A DNA stretch of 64,000 nt from the NCBI GenBank assembly GCA_964615375.1, contig CAZTOW010000014.1, positions 113,006-177,005 of the forward strand. Reading direction: 5' to 3'. Source of the stretch: CAZKWG01 sp964615375. GTDB lineage: Bacteria; Myxococcota_A; UBA796; CAZKWG01. Each line of letters opens with the position of its first letter. Position 1 is the stretch's first letter. Below the pieces are notes generated by a model, which ran no database searches, was not told the origin of the DNA, and saw only the letters and a list, made by a program, of their open reading frames with translations. Made by a program: the position numbers and the translations under genes. Shown piece after piece: positions 40,567 through 48,577 of this stretch.

Positions 40567-42066
40567 ATGTCAACGTCGATCCTGGAGCGTATGCGCCGGA
40601 GCACGGACAGCGCCACGACGCGGATCATCATCGGTGTCGTCGCTATCGTCTTCATCTTCTGGGGCGCGGGCACGGGGGGGCGGAACAGCCGCGAGACCGG
40701 CGTGCTGGCCACGGTGGGCGGTGAGCAGATCACGAACACCGAGCTCTACCGGGAGATGCGCCTGCGCAACAAGGGCACGCAGGGGACCTCCGAGGATGAC
40801 GCCCGGCGCATCCAGGCGGAGGTGCTCGAGGCGATGATCGAGGAGGAGATGCTGGTGCAGGAGGCCGCCTCGCTCGGCCTCGTGGTCTCCAGCGAGGAGG
40901 TCTCGCGCGTCATCGTCTACGAGAAGGGCTTCGAGCAGGACGGCAAGCACTCCCGGGAGCTCTACCTCCGGCTCATCAAGAGCATGGGGCTCACCGAAGA
41001 GAAGCACCGCGAGATGATCCGCCGCGCCCTGCTCATCCAGAAGCTGCAGGACGTGGTGCTGGCCGGCGCCCACGTCAGCGACGCCGAGATCGCGCGCGCC
41101 TACGAGCTCCAGAACACCACGGCCGACCTGCGCTGGGTGCGCGTGCCCGAGACCGCGATGCTCGACGACATCACTGTCCCCGACGCGGAGATCGACGCCT
41201 TCCTGGCCAACAACGAGCTGAAGGTCAAGGAGCGCTACGACGCCGACTTCGAGCGCGTCTACAAGGTCCCGCGCAAGGCGGCCTTCTCGGCGATCCTCCT
41301 GCGCAGCGACGTGCAGGGCACCGACCCGGCCGCGCTGCGCGCGAAGATGGAGGAGATCCGCGCCCAGGCCCTGAACGCGGACGAGGCCGCCTTCGCCGAG
41401 CTCGCCCGCCGCTACAGCGAGGACCTCACGGCGGTGAACGGCGGCGACATGGGGCTGAGCCCGGAGCCGCTGATGGATCCGCCGCTGGCGGCGGCCATCT
41501 TCGCCGCGGGCTCGGGCAAGGTCACCGAGATCGCCGAGACGGGGCGCGGCCTCTGGATCGCCCGGGTGCGCACGGCCGAGGACGCCAAGGAGCTGGCCTT
41601 CGACGACGTCAAGCGCGACATCGCGCGCACCCTGGTGGCCCAGCAGAGCGTGGGCAAGCTGACGCAGGAGTACGCGGAGAAGGTGCTCGCCGCCTGGAAG
41701 GCTTCGGGCGAGGCTCCGATGGACCTGCTCGGCGCCCAGGGCCTTGCGGCCGAGGACACCGGGCCGCAGCCGCTCGGCTCCCTCAGCGTGCCGGGCGTGG
41801 CCCAGGACGCGGGCGTGCAGCAGGCCGTGGCCCAGCAGAAGGCGGTCGGGGTGCTGCCGGGCGTCTACCCCGCGCCGGGCGGCTGGGTGGTCGCGGCGGT
41901 CACGTCCTGGACCCCGGCGGATCCCTCGAAGCTGGGCGAGCAGAAGGACATGCTCAAGCTCACCGTGCTGGCCCGCAGCCGGGCGGCCTACCTCGAGGCC
42001 TGGCGCGAAGACCTGAAGAAGCGCGTGAGCATCACCCGGACCTCGACGGCGGGCTCAGCGTCCTGA
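40567..42066 (+). CDS. PpiD/SurA-like peptidyl-prolyl isomerase, membrane-anchored
   Basis: A 499-residue protein with an N-terminal membrane anchor (TRIIIGVVAIVFIFWGAG, about 21-38), a SurA_N-type chaperone domain (VGGEQITNTELYREM), and a parvulin domain (about 230-350: AAFSAILLRS, ELARRYSEDLTAVNGGDMG, PLAAAIFAAGSGKVTEI). This matches PpiD, a periplasmic folding helper at the Sec translocon. The ATG at 40567 lies before STSILERMRR; a longer frame exists upstream but lacks a signal. Ends in a clear rho-independent terminator. Confidence 0.87.
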   Translation: MSTSILERMRRSTDSATTRIIIGVVAIVFIFWGAGTGGRNSRETGVLATVGGEQITNTELYREMRLRNKGTQGTSEDDARRIQAEVLEAMIEEEMLVQEAASLGLVVSSEEVSRVIVYEKGFEQDGKHSRELYLRLIKSMGLTEEKHREMIRRALLIQKLQDVVLAGAHVSDAEIARAYELQNTTADLRWVRVPETAMLDDITVPDAEIDAFLANNELKVKERYDADFERVYKVPRKAAFSAILLRSDVQGTDPAALRAKMEEIRAQALNADEAAFAELARRYSEDLTAVNGGDMGLSPEPLMDPPLAAAIFAAGSGKVTEIAETGRGLWIARVRTAEDAKELAFDDVKRDIARTLVAQQSVGKLTQEYAEKVLAAWKASGEAPMDLLGAQGLAAEDTGPQPLGSLSVPGVAQDAGVQQAVAQQKAVGVLPGVYPAPGGWVVAAVTSWTPADPSKLGEQKDMLKLTVLARSRAAYLEAWREDLKKRVSITRTSTAGSAS

Positions 42067-42089
42067 TCTGAGGATCTACATGAGCGATG

Positions 42090-42118
42090 AAGCGGGCCTT
42101 GTGCCCGCTTTTTTCTTT
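42090..42118 (+). terminator. Rho-independent terminator after the PpiD-like gene
   Basis: AAGCGGGC and GCCCGCTT form a perfect 8-bp stem with a 5-base loop, followed by a T-rich tract (TTTTTTCTTT). The only canonical U-tract terminator I see in the window. Confidence 0.92.
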
Positions 42119-42438
42119 GAGTCGATTGACGTGTCAATACCATGCCTGAGGTGACTTCAAAAAAAATCTCAGCCCGCGCCCTCGGAGCCTTTACGTGCTG
42201 GAGGAGCTGTGGTACGGTGGCAAAGGTTGACATGGCAAGACCATGTCTCAAACTCTCATGAAGCCTTCGAGGTTGGGTAGGGTTCGCCAGCCGCCGTCTC
42301 CGATCTGGTCGTAGAAGCCGTCTCCGTCGTTCCTGAAGTCGCTGCGAACCCCTCCCTCGAGGGCGAGGATTGGGGGGGTGTTCTGCTGAAGCTGCTCGCC
42401 CCGGCGGACCCTCCCAACCTCCGCTCACGCGGGGTCCC
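42119..42438. other. Lower-GC intergenic island with decayed reading frame and palindromes
   Basis: About 320 bases with no intact gene and visibly lower GC than the rest of the window. It contains an ATTGAC-GT-GTCAAT palindrome (42125-42138), an A8 run near 42160, and a GACATGG-N5-CCATGTC hairpin (42229-42247). On the minus strand an open frame from 42424 to 42248 encodes a protein-like sequence, including DGDGFYDQIGDGGW, but has no start codon; the hairpin directly follows its stop. It may be the 3' remnant of a lost gene or an RNA gene. I do not recognise it. Confidence 0.5.
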
Positions 42439-43566
42439 ATGCCCGAGGAACATGAGCTCCTGACCCCCGCTGAGCCGCGCGAGCTCCCCGCGCCGCGGCT
42501 CGAGGCGCCCTGGGCTCCCCGCTCCCGGGATCTGGGCGAGACCATCGCCCGCCTCGCCCTGGCCACGGTGTGGTCCACCCGCCACCCGTTGGAGCCCTTC
42601 GCCAGCAAGCCGGCCGCGTCCACGCTGGAGCGCTACTATGCGCGCGCCGAGGACGGCTGGGAGTGCCCGCTCTACCGCCGTCCGCCGCCGCCTGGGGCCA
42701 GCGGCGAGCCGGTGATCCTCGCCCACGGGCTGGGGACCGGCGCGCGCAGCTTCGACTTCCAGGAGGAGCGCTCGCTGGCCTCGCGCCTGCACACGGCGGG
42801 CTACGACGTCTACCTGTTCTCGCACCGGGGGGATCGCGGCACGGCCCCGCCCCCGGGGGCCCGAGGCTTCGACTTCGACGACATCGTCGCCCAGGACCTG
42901 CCCGCGGCGATCTCGCTGGCGCAGCGGATCAGCGGCTTCTCCCGGGTGCTCTGGCTGGGCCACGCCATGGGCGGTCAGCTCCTCTACGCCCACCTCGCGC
43001 GCGGGGGCGAGGCCGGGATCGCCGCGGCGGTCGCGCTCTGCGCCGCGGTGCGCTTCCCCCGACCGGGGAGCCAGGCGCGGCTGGCCGCCCTGACGGCGCG
43101 CCTGCTCCCCTCCGGCTGGGCCCTGCCCACGCGCAACGTGCAGCGGGCGCTGAGCGCGCTGGCCGATCCTGAGCTGTGGGCGCCGGTCGCGCGCGATCTG
43201 GACGGCCCCACGGGGCGCGGGCTGCTGCTGCACGCGGGCGAGGACCTCCCGGTGGGGCTGGTGCGGCAGGTGGCGCGCTGGTTCAGCGCGGGGACCCTGT
43301 GTGATCGCGGAGATCGCCTGGACTACCTCGCCGCCCTGCGCGGCACGAGGACGCCGCTGATGGCGGTGGCGGCCAGCGGGGACAGCATCTGCTCCCCCGC
43401 CCAGGCGCGCCCGGCCCTCGACGGCCTCGACCCCGAGCGCAGCCGCTGGCTCTGCCTCGGCGAGAGCTGGGGCCACCTCGATCCCGTGCTCGGCCGACAG
43501 GCGGACGCCGAGGTCACGCCCGCCCTCCTGGCCTGGCTGGAGCAGTGGAGGCGGCGCTGCTGGTGA
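42439..43566 (+). CDS. Alpha/beta-hydrolase-fold protein lacking the nucleophile Ser
   Basis: A 375-residue alpha/beta-hydrolase fold. VILAHGLGTGARSFDF gives the oxyanion region, Asp in AVAASGDSICSPAQ and His in WGHLDPVLG are in place, but the elbow reads VLWLGHAMGGQLLY: Ala176 replaces the nucleophile Ser of GHSMGG. The codon is GCC at 42964-42966. The protein is thus probably not a normal Ser hydrolase; it could bind ligands or act as a pseudoenzyme. Resembles lysophospholipase/PHB depolymerase-type relatives. Next gene is sppA, 39 bases downstream. Confidence 0.78.
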   Translation: MPEEHELLTPAEPRELPAPRLEAPWAPRSRDLGETIARLALATVWSTRHPLEPFASKPAASTLERYYARAEDGWECPLYRRPPPPGASGEPVILAHGLGTGARSFDFQEERSLASRLHTAGYDVYLFSHRGDRGTAPPPGARGFDFDDIVAQDLPAAISLAQRISGFSRVLWLGHAMGGQLLYAHLARGGEAGIAAAVALCAAVRFPRPGSQARLAALTARLLPSGWALPTRNVQRALSALADPELWAPVARDLDGPTGRGLLLHAGEDLPVGLVRQVARWFSAGTLCDRGDRLDYLAALRGTRTPLMAVAASGDSICSPAQARPALDGLDPERSRWLCLGESWGHLDPVLGRQADAEVTPALLAWLEQWRRRCW

Positions 43567-43605
43567 TGTTGGGATAGGACCATACGCTCACAGGACGGAG
43601 CGTGA

Positions 43606-45450
43606 ATGGCCCCCAAACGTACGCGCCTGCTCGTGGTGGTCGCGATCATCGGGCTCGTGGTGCTGCTGGCGATCTCGGTCGCGACGGCGATCCTGCTGAG
43701 CAGCGGCGACCTGGGAGGCTCCGGCGAGCCGAAGTGGCTCCACGTCGAGCTCGCCTCCTCCATCGGCGACGGGCCGGGCTCGGAGGGCCTGGTCATGGAC
43801 GCCCGCGACCTCCCGCCGCTGAGCTCGGAGCTGGTCCGCGCGATCGGGGAGGCCGCCGAGGATGAGGACGTCGCCGGGATCTTCCTGGAGATCGAGGCGG
43901 TGGATCTGGGCTGGGCGCAGGTCCAGTCCATCCGGCGCGCGCTCACGGCCTTTCAGACGGCGGGGAAGCCCTGCGTGGCCTGGGCGCCCAGCATGACCAA
44001 CAAGGAGTTCTACCTCGGCTCGGCCTGCGAGGAGCTGCACGTCGCGCCGGCCGGGCTCTTCTTCGTCAACGGGCTGTCGATCACGCAGTCCTACTACGCG
44101 GGCACCTTCGAGAAGATCGGCGTGGTGGCCAATTTCGAGCACGTCGGCGACTACAAGAGCGCCGTCGAGCCCTTCCAGCGCACCGGCCCCTCGGACGCCG
44201 CGTCGGAGGCCATGAACACGCTGCTGGACTCGCTCTATGGCCAGATGATCGCCGGCATCGCCGAGGGCCGCGAGCTCGAGCCGGACGCGGTCCGCGCCCT
44301 GCTGGACGACCCACCCATGACCCCCGAGGGCGCGCAGGCGGCCGGGCTGGTGGACCACCTCTCCTACCGGGACGAGGTCCTGCGCCGCGTGCTGGAGGGC
44401 GAGACCCTGCCCGACGACGAGGAGATCGCGGGGAAGGACGTCGATCCGAAGGCGGATGGCGCGCAGGACGTGGCCGGAGGAGACGAAGAGGAGGAGGAGC
44501 CCGACGAGGAGGATCTGCTCTCGCTGAAGGATTACCTCCAGGATCTGCGCCTCGACTGGGCCGGGAACGGCGACGAGATCGCCGTGGTCTACGCCGAGGG
44601 CCAGATCATCGACGGGGAGAGCGGGGACGAGCTCTTCGGCGGCCAGATGATCGGGGACGTGAGCCTGGTGAAGACGCTGGAGAAGCTGCGCAAGGACGAG
44701 GACGTCGTCGCGGTGGTGCTGCGCGTCAACTCTCCGGGCGGGAGCGGATCGGCCAGCGACGCCATCTGGCGCGCGGTGGAGCGGGTCAAGGAGAAGAAGC
44801 CGGTGGTGGTCAGCATGGGCGACTACGCGGCCAGCGGCGGCTACTACATCGCGGCCGGAGCGAGCTACATCTTCGCCGAGCCGGGCACGCTCACCGGCTC
44901 CATCGGCGTCTTCGGCGGCAAGCTGGTGCTGAGCGGCGCCCTGGAGAAGATCGGCGTCACGAGCCACACCTACGAGCGCGGGGCCTTCGCCTCGCTCCTG
45001 TCGTCCAGCCGCCCCTTCACCGACCCGGATCGCGCCAAGTTCCGCACCTTCCTCGAGGCCTTCTACCAGACCTTCCTGGACCGGGCGGCGAAGGGGCGCG
45101 GGCTGACGAAGGAGCAGGTCCACGCCGTCGCTCAGGGGCGCGTCTGGACGGGCGAGCAGGCGCTGGAGCGCAAGCTGGTAGACGAGCTGGGCGGCGTGGA
45201 CGAGGCCATCGCCAAGGCCATCGTCCTCGCGGGCGCGTCGGAGGACGTCGGCATTCGGCGTCTGCCCGAGCGAAAGGGCTTCTTCGACCAGCTCCTCGCC
45301 GACCTGGAGGACCCGAACGGCGCGGCGCTGAGCCCGGCGCTGGCCTCCCCCGAGCTGGAGGAGGCGGTGCGCACCGGGCTCATGCTGGAGCGCGCGCTCG
45401 GCCGGGACGGCGTGGCCGCCATGCTGCCGGGCGCGCTGGAGATCCGCTGA
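43606..45450 (+). CDS. sppA: Signal peptide peptidase SppA (long form)
   Basis: A 614-residue membrane serine protease of the two-domain SppA type. An N-terminal anchor (LLVVVAIIGLVVLLAISVAT, about 5-25) precedes domain 1, which supplies the catalytic Lys184 in HVGDYKSAVEPF, and domain 2, which supplies Ser410 in GDYAASGGYYIAAG. An acidic linker (about 285-305) joins them. LRVNSPGGSGSA and LTGSIGVFGGK are family signatures. It clears cleaved signal peptides in the membrane. Ribosome site GGAG. It converges on a lipoprotein gene. Confidence 0.95.
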   Translation: MAPKRTRLLVVVAIIGLVVLLAISVATAILLSSGDLGGSGEPKWLHVELASSIGDGPGSEGLVMDARDLPPLSSELVRAIGEAAEDEDVAGIFLEIEAVDLGWAQVQSIRRALTAFQTAGKPCVAWAPSMTNKEFYLGSACEELHVAPAGLFFVNGLSITQSYYAGTFEKIGVVANFEHVGDYKSAVEPFQRTGPSDAASEAMNTLLDSLYGQMIAGIAEGRELEPDAVRALLDDPPMTPEGAQAAGLVDHLSYRDEVLRRVLEGETLPDDEEIAGKDVDPKADGAQDVAGGDEEEEEPDEEDLLSLKDYLQDLRLDWAGNGDEIAVVYAEGQIIDGESGDELFGGQMIGDVSLVKTLEKLRKDEDVVAVVLRVNSPGGSGSASDAIWRAVERVKEKKPVVVSMGDYAASGGYYIAAGASYIFAEPGTLTGSIGVFGGKLVLSGALEKIGVTSHTYERGAFASLLSSSRPFTDPDRAKFRTFLEAFYQTFLDRAAKGRGLTKEQVHAVAQGRVWTGEQALERKLVDELGGVDEAIAKAIVLAGASEDVGIRRLPERKGFFDQLLADLEDPNGAALSPALASPELEEAVRTGLMLERALGRDGVAAMLPGALEIR

Positions 45451-45472
45451 CCCCCGTGGGGCTGGGGCTCAG
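45447..45472. terminator. Imperfect hairpin spanning sppA and lipoprotein stops
   Basis: CTGA-C-CCCC pairs with GGGG-C-TCAG (eight pairs, one C-C mismatch) around an 8-base loop. Both opposed TGA stops lie in the arms. Convergent junction without U tract. Confidence 0.5.
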
Positions 45473-46263
45473 TCCGGCAGCGTGATGGTGGACACCGGGA
45501 AGAACTTCATCTTCCCGGCCATGTAGGTGGACAGCAGCGTGTTGGCGTCGCCGAAGTCGTCCTCGCCGGCGTTCTTCAGGCCGGCGACGCCCACGGCGTA
45601 CACGCTCTCCGCCGAGAAGGCCGAGCCCGGGATGTCCACCACGAGGCTCTCCGCTCCACCGTGGGTGAAGTCGTAGATCTCCTTGATGCCCTCGGGCTGG
45701 TTGGAGAAGGTGAGCTCGCCCGAGCCGGCGTCGAAGACGGCCACGAGCACCGAGCTGAAGGACTGGCCGGTGAGGTCCACGGTGATGGCCTCGCCCGCGG
45801 TGTGGGCCTCGTCGATGGTCACGTCGGCGGCGGCCGGCGCGGTCACGGAGGCAGAGCTGCTCTGGTCGCCGACGTCGACGTTGAGGTCGAGGTCCTCACC
45901 CACGGTGTACTCGAAGCCGTCGTCGCCGGTGATCGAGTACTTCCCGTCGCCGTCCTCGTTCATGGCGAGCTTGCCGGTGGTCTCCGAGAGGATGCTGACG
46001 TCGGCGCCGTCGATGGGGGCGCTCTCGATCTCATCGGCGCTGGCGGCGTCGGCCAGGAAGACCACGCCCGCGGCGCCCTTGTTGAAGTCCGTCTTGGAGA
46101 GATCGAAGTCGAAGTCCGGCTCGGCCACGCCGAGCACCAGGCCCTCGATGACCGTCGGGTTGGTGTAGCCCTCCACCTTGTCCTTCAGATCGTCGAGGTC
46201 GCTGCAGCCGACGAGCAGGGGGAGGCAGAGGGGCGCGATCCGGGCGATACGCTTCACAGTCAT
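45469..46263 (-). CDS. Lipoprotein, unknown function
   Basis: A 264-residue putative lipoprotein with signal MTVKRIARIAPLCLPLLVGC. The mature protein is acidic and beta-rich: YTNPTVIEGLVLGVAEPDFD, VSILSETTGKLAMNEDGDGK, LDLNVDVGDQSSSASVTAPA, resembling Ig-like or carboxypeptidase-regulatory folds. No catalytic motif. The ATG at 46263 is chosen because the signal peptide starts there and GGAG lies upstream. Divergent from the small basic-protein gene. Confidence 0.75.
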   Translation of the reverse strand: MTVKRIARIAPLCLPLLVGCSDLDDLKDKVEGYTNPTVIEGLVLGVAEPDFDFDLSKTDFNKGAAGVVFLADAASADEIESAPIDGADVSILSETTGKLAMNEDGDGKYSITGDDGFEYTVGEDLDLNVDVGDQSSSASVTAPAAADVTIDEAHTAGEAITVDLTGQSFSSVLVAVFDAGSGELTFSNQPEGIKEIYDFTHGGAESLVVDIPGSAFSAESVYAVGVAGLKNAGEDDFGDANTLLSTYMAGKMKFFPVSTITLPD

Positions 46264-46380
46264 GGTTCGACTCCAGCCTGGGGGTTTAGAGGCAAGGAAT
46301 AGCACGCGGGATCCGGGTGCCGCCATTGAGCGACGCGACAGTGGACACCGTTGAAAGAAGAGGCCCTCGCGGGACCCCAT

Positions 46381-46409
46381 TTGACAACACCCGCGCGCGC
46401 GGCTAACTG
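46381..46409 (+). promoter_or_regulatory. Putative promoter of the small basic protein gene
   Basis: A perfect -35 TTGACA (46381-46386) with a 17-base spacer and a weak -10 TAACTG (46404-46409). It is followed by a GC-rich CCCGGGACC discriminator, as in growth-rate-controlled promoters. The gene start is 62 bases downstream. Confidence 0.5.
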
Positions 46410-46471
46410 CCCGGGACCTCGCGCACACGCGCGCTCACCACATCCGTGATCTGAACCCGTCGGAGCCCCTC

Positions 46472-46639
46472 ATGGCCAGCAATACCCAGGAGACCGAGTA
46501 CAAGCGCAAGACGCGGCGCCAGAATGCGGGCAAGGCTCGCAAGCACGCGCTGGAGAACAAGGGCACGACGCGCTCCTTCCCCGTCCACACGCCCGAGGCC
46601 GACGCGAACGCCCCGGCGCAGGCGCGCAAGTCGAGCTGA
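46472..46639 (+). CDS. Small basic protein (55 residues), unknown
   Basis: An intact short gene with ATG, GGAG ten bases upstream and its own likely promoter. The product is basic and hydrophilic in its first two thirds (YKRKTRRQNAGKARKHALEN), then TTRSFPVHTPEAD and a K-S-S end. Composition suggests RNA or DNA binding, like small ribosome-associated proteins. No known family recognised. It is followed by a strong hairpin facing tatD. The frame has GC-biased third positions, which supports real coding. Confidence 0.72.
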   Translation: MASNTQETEYKRKTRRQNAGKARKHALENKGTTRSFPVHTPEADANAPAQARKSS

Positions 46640-46654
46640 TCCGCCCCTCGGCGC

Positions 46655-46689
46655 GGCCGTCCCGCTCGAGGCTCCCTCTCGGGGCGGCC
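46655..46689. terminator. 10-bp hairpin between small-protein gene and tatD
   Basis: GGCCGTCCCG pairs with CGGGGCGGCC (one T-G wobble) around a 15-base loop, filling the gap between two convergent genes. No U tract on either side. Confidence 0.6.
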
Positions 46690-46691
46690 AG

Positions 46692-47480
46692 CTAGATTCG
46701 GAAGAAGCTGGCCGCGTTCCGCGCGCTGGTCTCCGCGACCTCGTCCACGCTCTGCCCCCGAACCTGCGCCACCATGGCGGCGACCAGCGGGACGTAGGCG
46801 GGCTCGTTCCGCCGCCCGCGGTGCGGCACGGGCGTGAGGAAGGGGCTGTCGGTCTCGATGAGGTAGCGGTCCTCGGGGACCGCGCGGGCCACGTCGCGCG
46901 TGATCTGCGCGTTCTTGAAGGTCACGATGCCGGGGATGGAGACGAGCCCGCCGCGCTCGACGATCTCCTGCATCTCCAGCACGTTGCCGGTGAAGCAGTG
47001 CCAAAGCACGCCGGCACCGGCGAAGGCGCGCTCCTCCTCCAGGATGCGCAGCACCTCGCCGTCGCTGTCGCGATCGTGGATGACGATGGGCATCCCGAGC
47101 TCCAGCGCGAGGCGGACCTGACGCCGGAAGACGGCGCGCTGGGTGTCCCGCGGGGAGTTGTCGTAGTGGAAGTCGAGACCCATCTCGCCGAGGCCCACCA
47201 CCCGGCGGTGGCGCGAGAGCTCGCGGAGGGCCAGCTCGCTGTCCTCGGTCCAGCCCTTGGCGTCGTGCGGGTGGACGCCGACGGTGGCCCAGACCCCCTC
47301 GTGGCGCTCGGCGACCCGCGCCGCGCGCTTCAGGCTCTCCGCCCCGTAGCCCGAGCCGATGGTGATCATCCGGCCCACGCCCGCGGCCTGAGCGCGGGCC
47401 ACGGCCGCGTCCACGCCCGCGTCGTCCCCGAAGGCGTCCACGTCCAGGTGACAGTGAGAGTCGAAGAAGGGGGCGTTCAC
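46692..47480 (-). CDS. tatD: TatD-family metal-dependent DNase
   Basis: A 262-residue TIM-barrel hydrolase. Metal-binding residues are in FFDSHCHLDVDAF, GEMGLDFHYD, PIVIHDRDSDGE, LWHCFTGN and YLIETDSPFLTP. TatD proteins have 3'-5' exonuclease/DNase activity in repair or DNA turnover. The GTG start overlaps the stop of holB by 4 bases, the common holB-tatD arrangement. All ligands are present. Confidence 0.93.
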   Translation of the reverse strand: MNAPFFDSHCHLDVDAFGDDAGVDAAVARAQAAGVGRMITIGSGYGAESLKRAARVAERHEGVWATVGVHPHDAKGWTEDSELALRELSRHRRVVGLGEMGLDFHYDNSPRDTQRAVFRRQVRLALELGMPIVIHDRDSDGEVLRILEEERAFAGAGVLWHCFTGNVLEMQEIVERGGLVSIPGIVTFKNAQITRDVARAVPEDRYLIETDSPFLTPVPHRGRRNEPAYVPLVAAMVAQVRGQSVDEVAETSARNAASFFRI

Positions 47481-48499
47481 TGGGCGGCTCCCGCGAGGCG
47501 CGCTGGGCCGAGCTCGCGCGCGATGCTGGCGATCAGCGCGTCCATGAGCAGGCGCGCGTTCACATAACCCTCGAGATCGCGCCGGGTGCGCTCGATGGAC
47601 TGCCCGAGACCGGCCAGGCTGCCCTCGTCCAGGGTGGCCGACCAGCGCGCCAGCAGCTCCCGACGATCGGCGTTGAAGCGCGGATTCACGCCCAGACGGG
47701 CCCGCCCCACGTCCACCAGCACGCGGGAGAGGGCGTCCAGGGCCCGCTCCACCCGGGGTCCCGACTCGGCCCGCTCGCCCTTGGTCAGGTTGTCCGCGTA
47801 GACGAGCTGATCGGACACCGGCGCCGCGAGCGCGCCGAGCAGCGCGTCCCGCGAGGTCCGCCACTCCTGGACCTCACCCTCCGCCAGCGCCAGCGCCCGT
47901 CCCGGGCAGCCGTCGGAGAGCGCCGCCAGCAGGGGCGCGTCGGGGAAGCCGCGGGCCTCCAGCCAGGGGACCAGCTCCGCGTCGGCGAGGGGCGCAAAAC
48001 GAATTCGTTGTGATCTGGATCGGATCGTCGGAAGGAGCCGGGAGATCGCCGAGGTCACGAGGATGAAGCCTGTGCTCTCCGGCGGCTCCTCGAAGGTCTT
48101 GAGCAGGGCGTTGGCCGCCTCCGGGCCCATGGCGTCGGCGGGGTCGAAGATCACCAGCCGGCGGCGGGCGCTGTAGGGGCGCATGGCCATCCGGCCGACC
48201 ACGTCGCGGGCCTGCTCCACCGAGATCACGGGTGCGGTGCGCTCCGGGTCCAGGCCGATCTCGATGACGTCGGGGTGCTGCCCGCGGGCGATCTGCCGGC
48301 AGGACCAGCAGGATCCGCAGGGGCGCCCCTCGGGCTCGCGCTCGCAGTTGGCCGCCAGCGCCACCCAGCGCGCGGTGGTGGCCTTGCCCACGCCCGGAGG
48401 GCCCTCGAAGATCAGACAGGTGTGCAGCCGATCTTCCGTCAGCATCCGCGCGAGCTGCCGGTGCAGCTCCTGGTTTCCGATCAGCTCGGGCAGCTTCAC
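47477..48499 (-). CDS. holB: DNA polymerase III delta' subunit
   Basis: A 340-residue clamp-loader subunit. A P-loop-like FEGPPGVGKATTARW is followed by a zinc module with four Cys (CEREPEGRPCGSCWSC) and NALLKTFEEPPE, typical of HolB/DnaX. It forms the clamp loader with DnaX and HolA to load the beta clamp. The GTG at 48499 (VKLPELIGNQ) is the best start, although no strong ribosome site is visible. Overlaps tatD. Confidence 0.92.
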   Translation of the reverse strand: MKLPELIGNQELHRQLARMLTEDRLHTCLIFEGPPGVGKATTARWVALAANCEREPEGRPCGSCWSCRQIARGQHPDVIEIGLDPERTAPVISVEQARDVVGRMAMRPYSARRRLVIFDPADAMGPEAANALLKTFEEPPESTGFILVTSAISRLLPTIRSRSQRIRFAPLADAELVPWLEARGFPDAPLLAALSDGCPGRALALAEGEVQEWRTSRDALLGALAAPVSDQLVYADNLTKGERAESGPRVERALDALSRVLVDVGRARLGVNPRFNADRRELLARWSATLDEGSLAGLGQSIERTRRDLEGYVNARLLMDALIASIARELGPARLAGAAQ

Positions 48500-48577
48500 G
48501 GGTTCACTGTATCCCGCGCGCGCCCGCAGGCGAGCCGGGCGCCGCGTTACAGTCACCCGAGAACCTGGAGAGCTCCC

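Noticed and set aside
46240..46280. GGTTCGACTCC resembling a tRNA T-loop near the lipoprotein start
   Set aside because: The flanking bases do not pair as a T-stem and no acceptor or anticodon arms fit around it.
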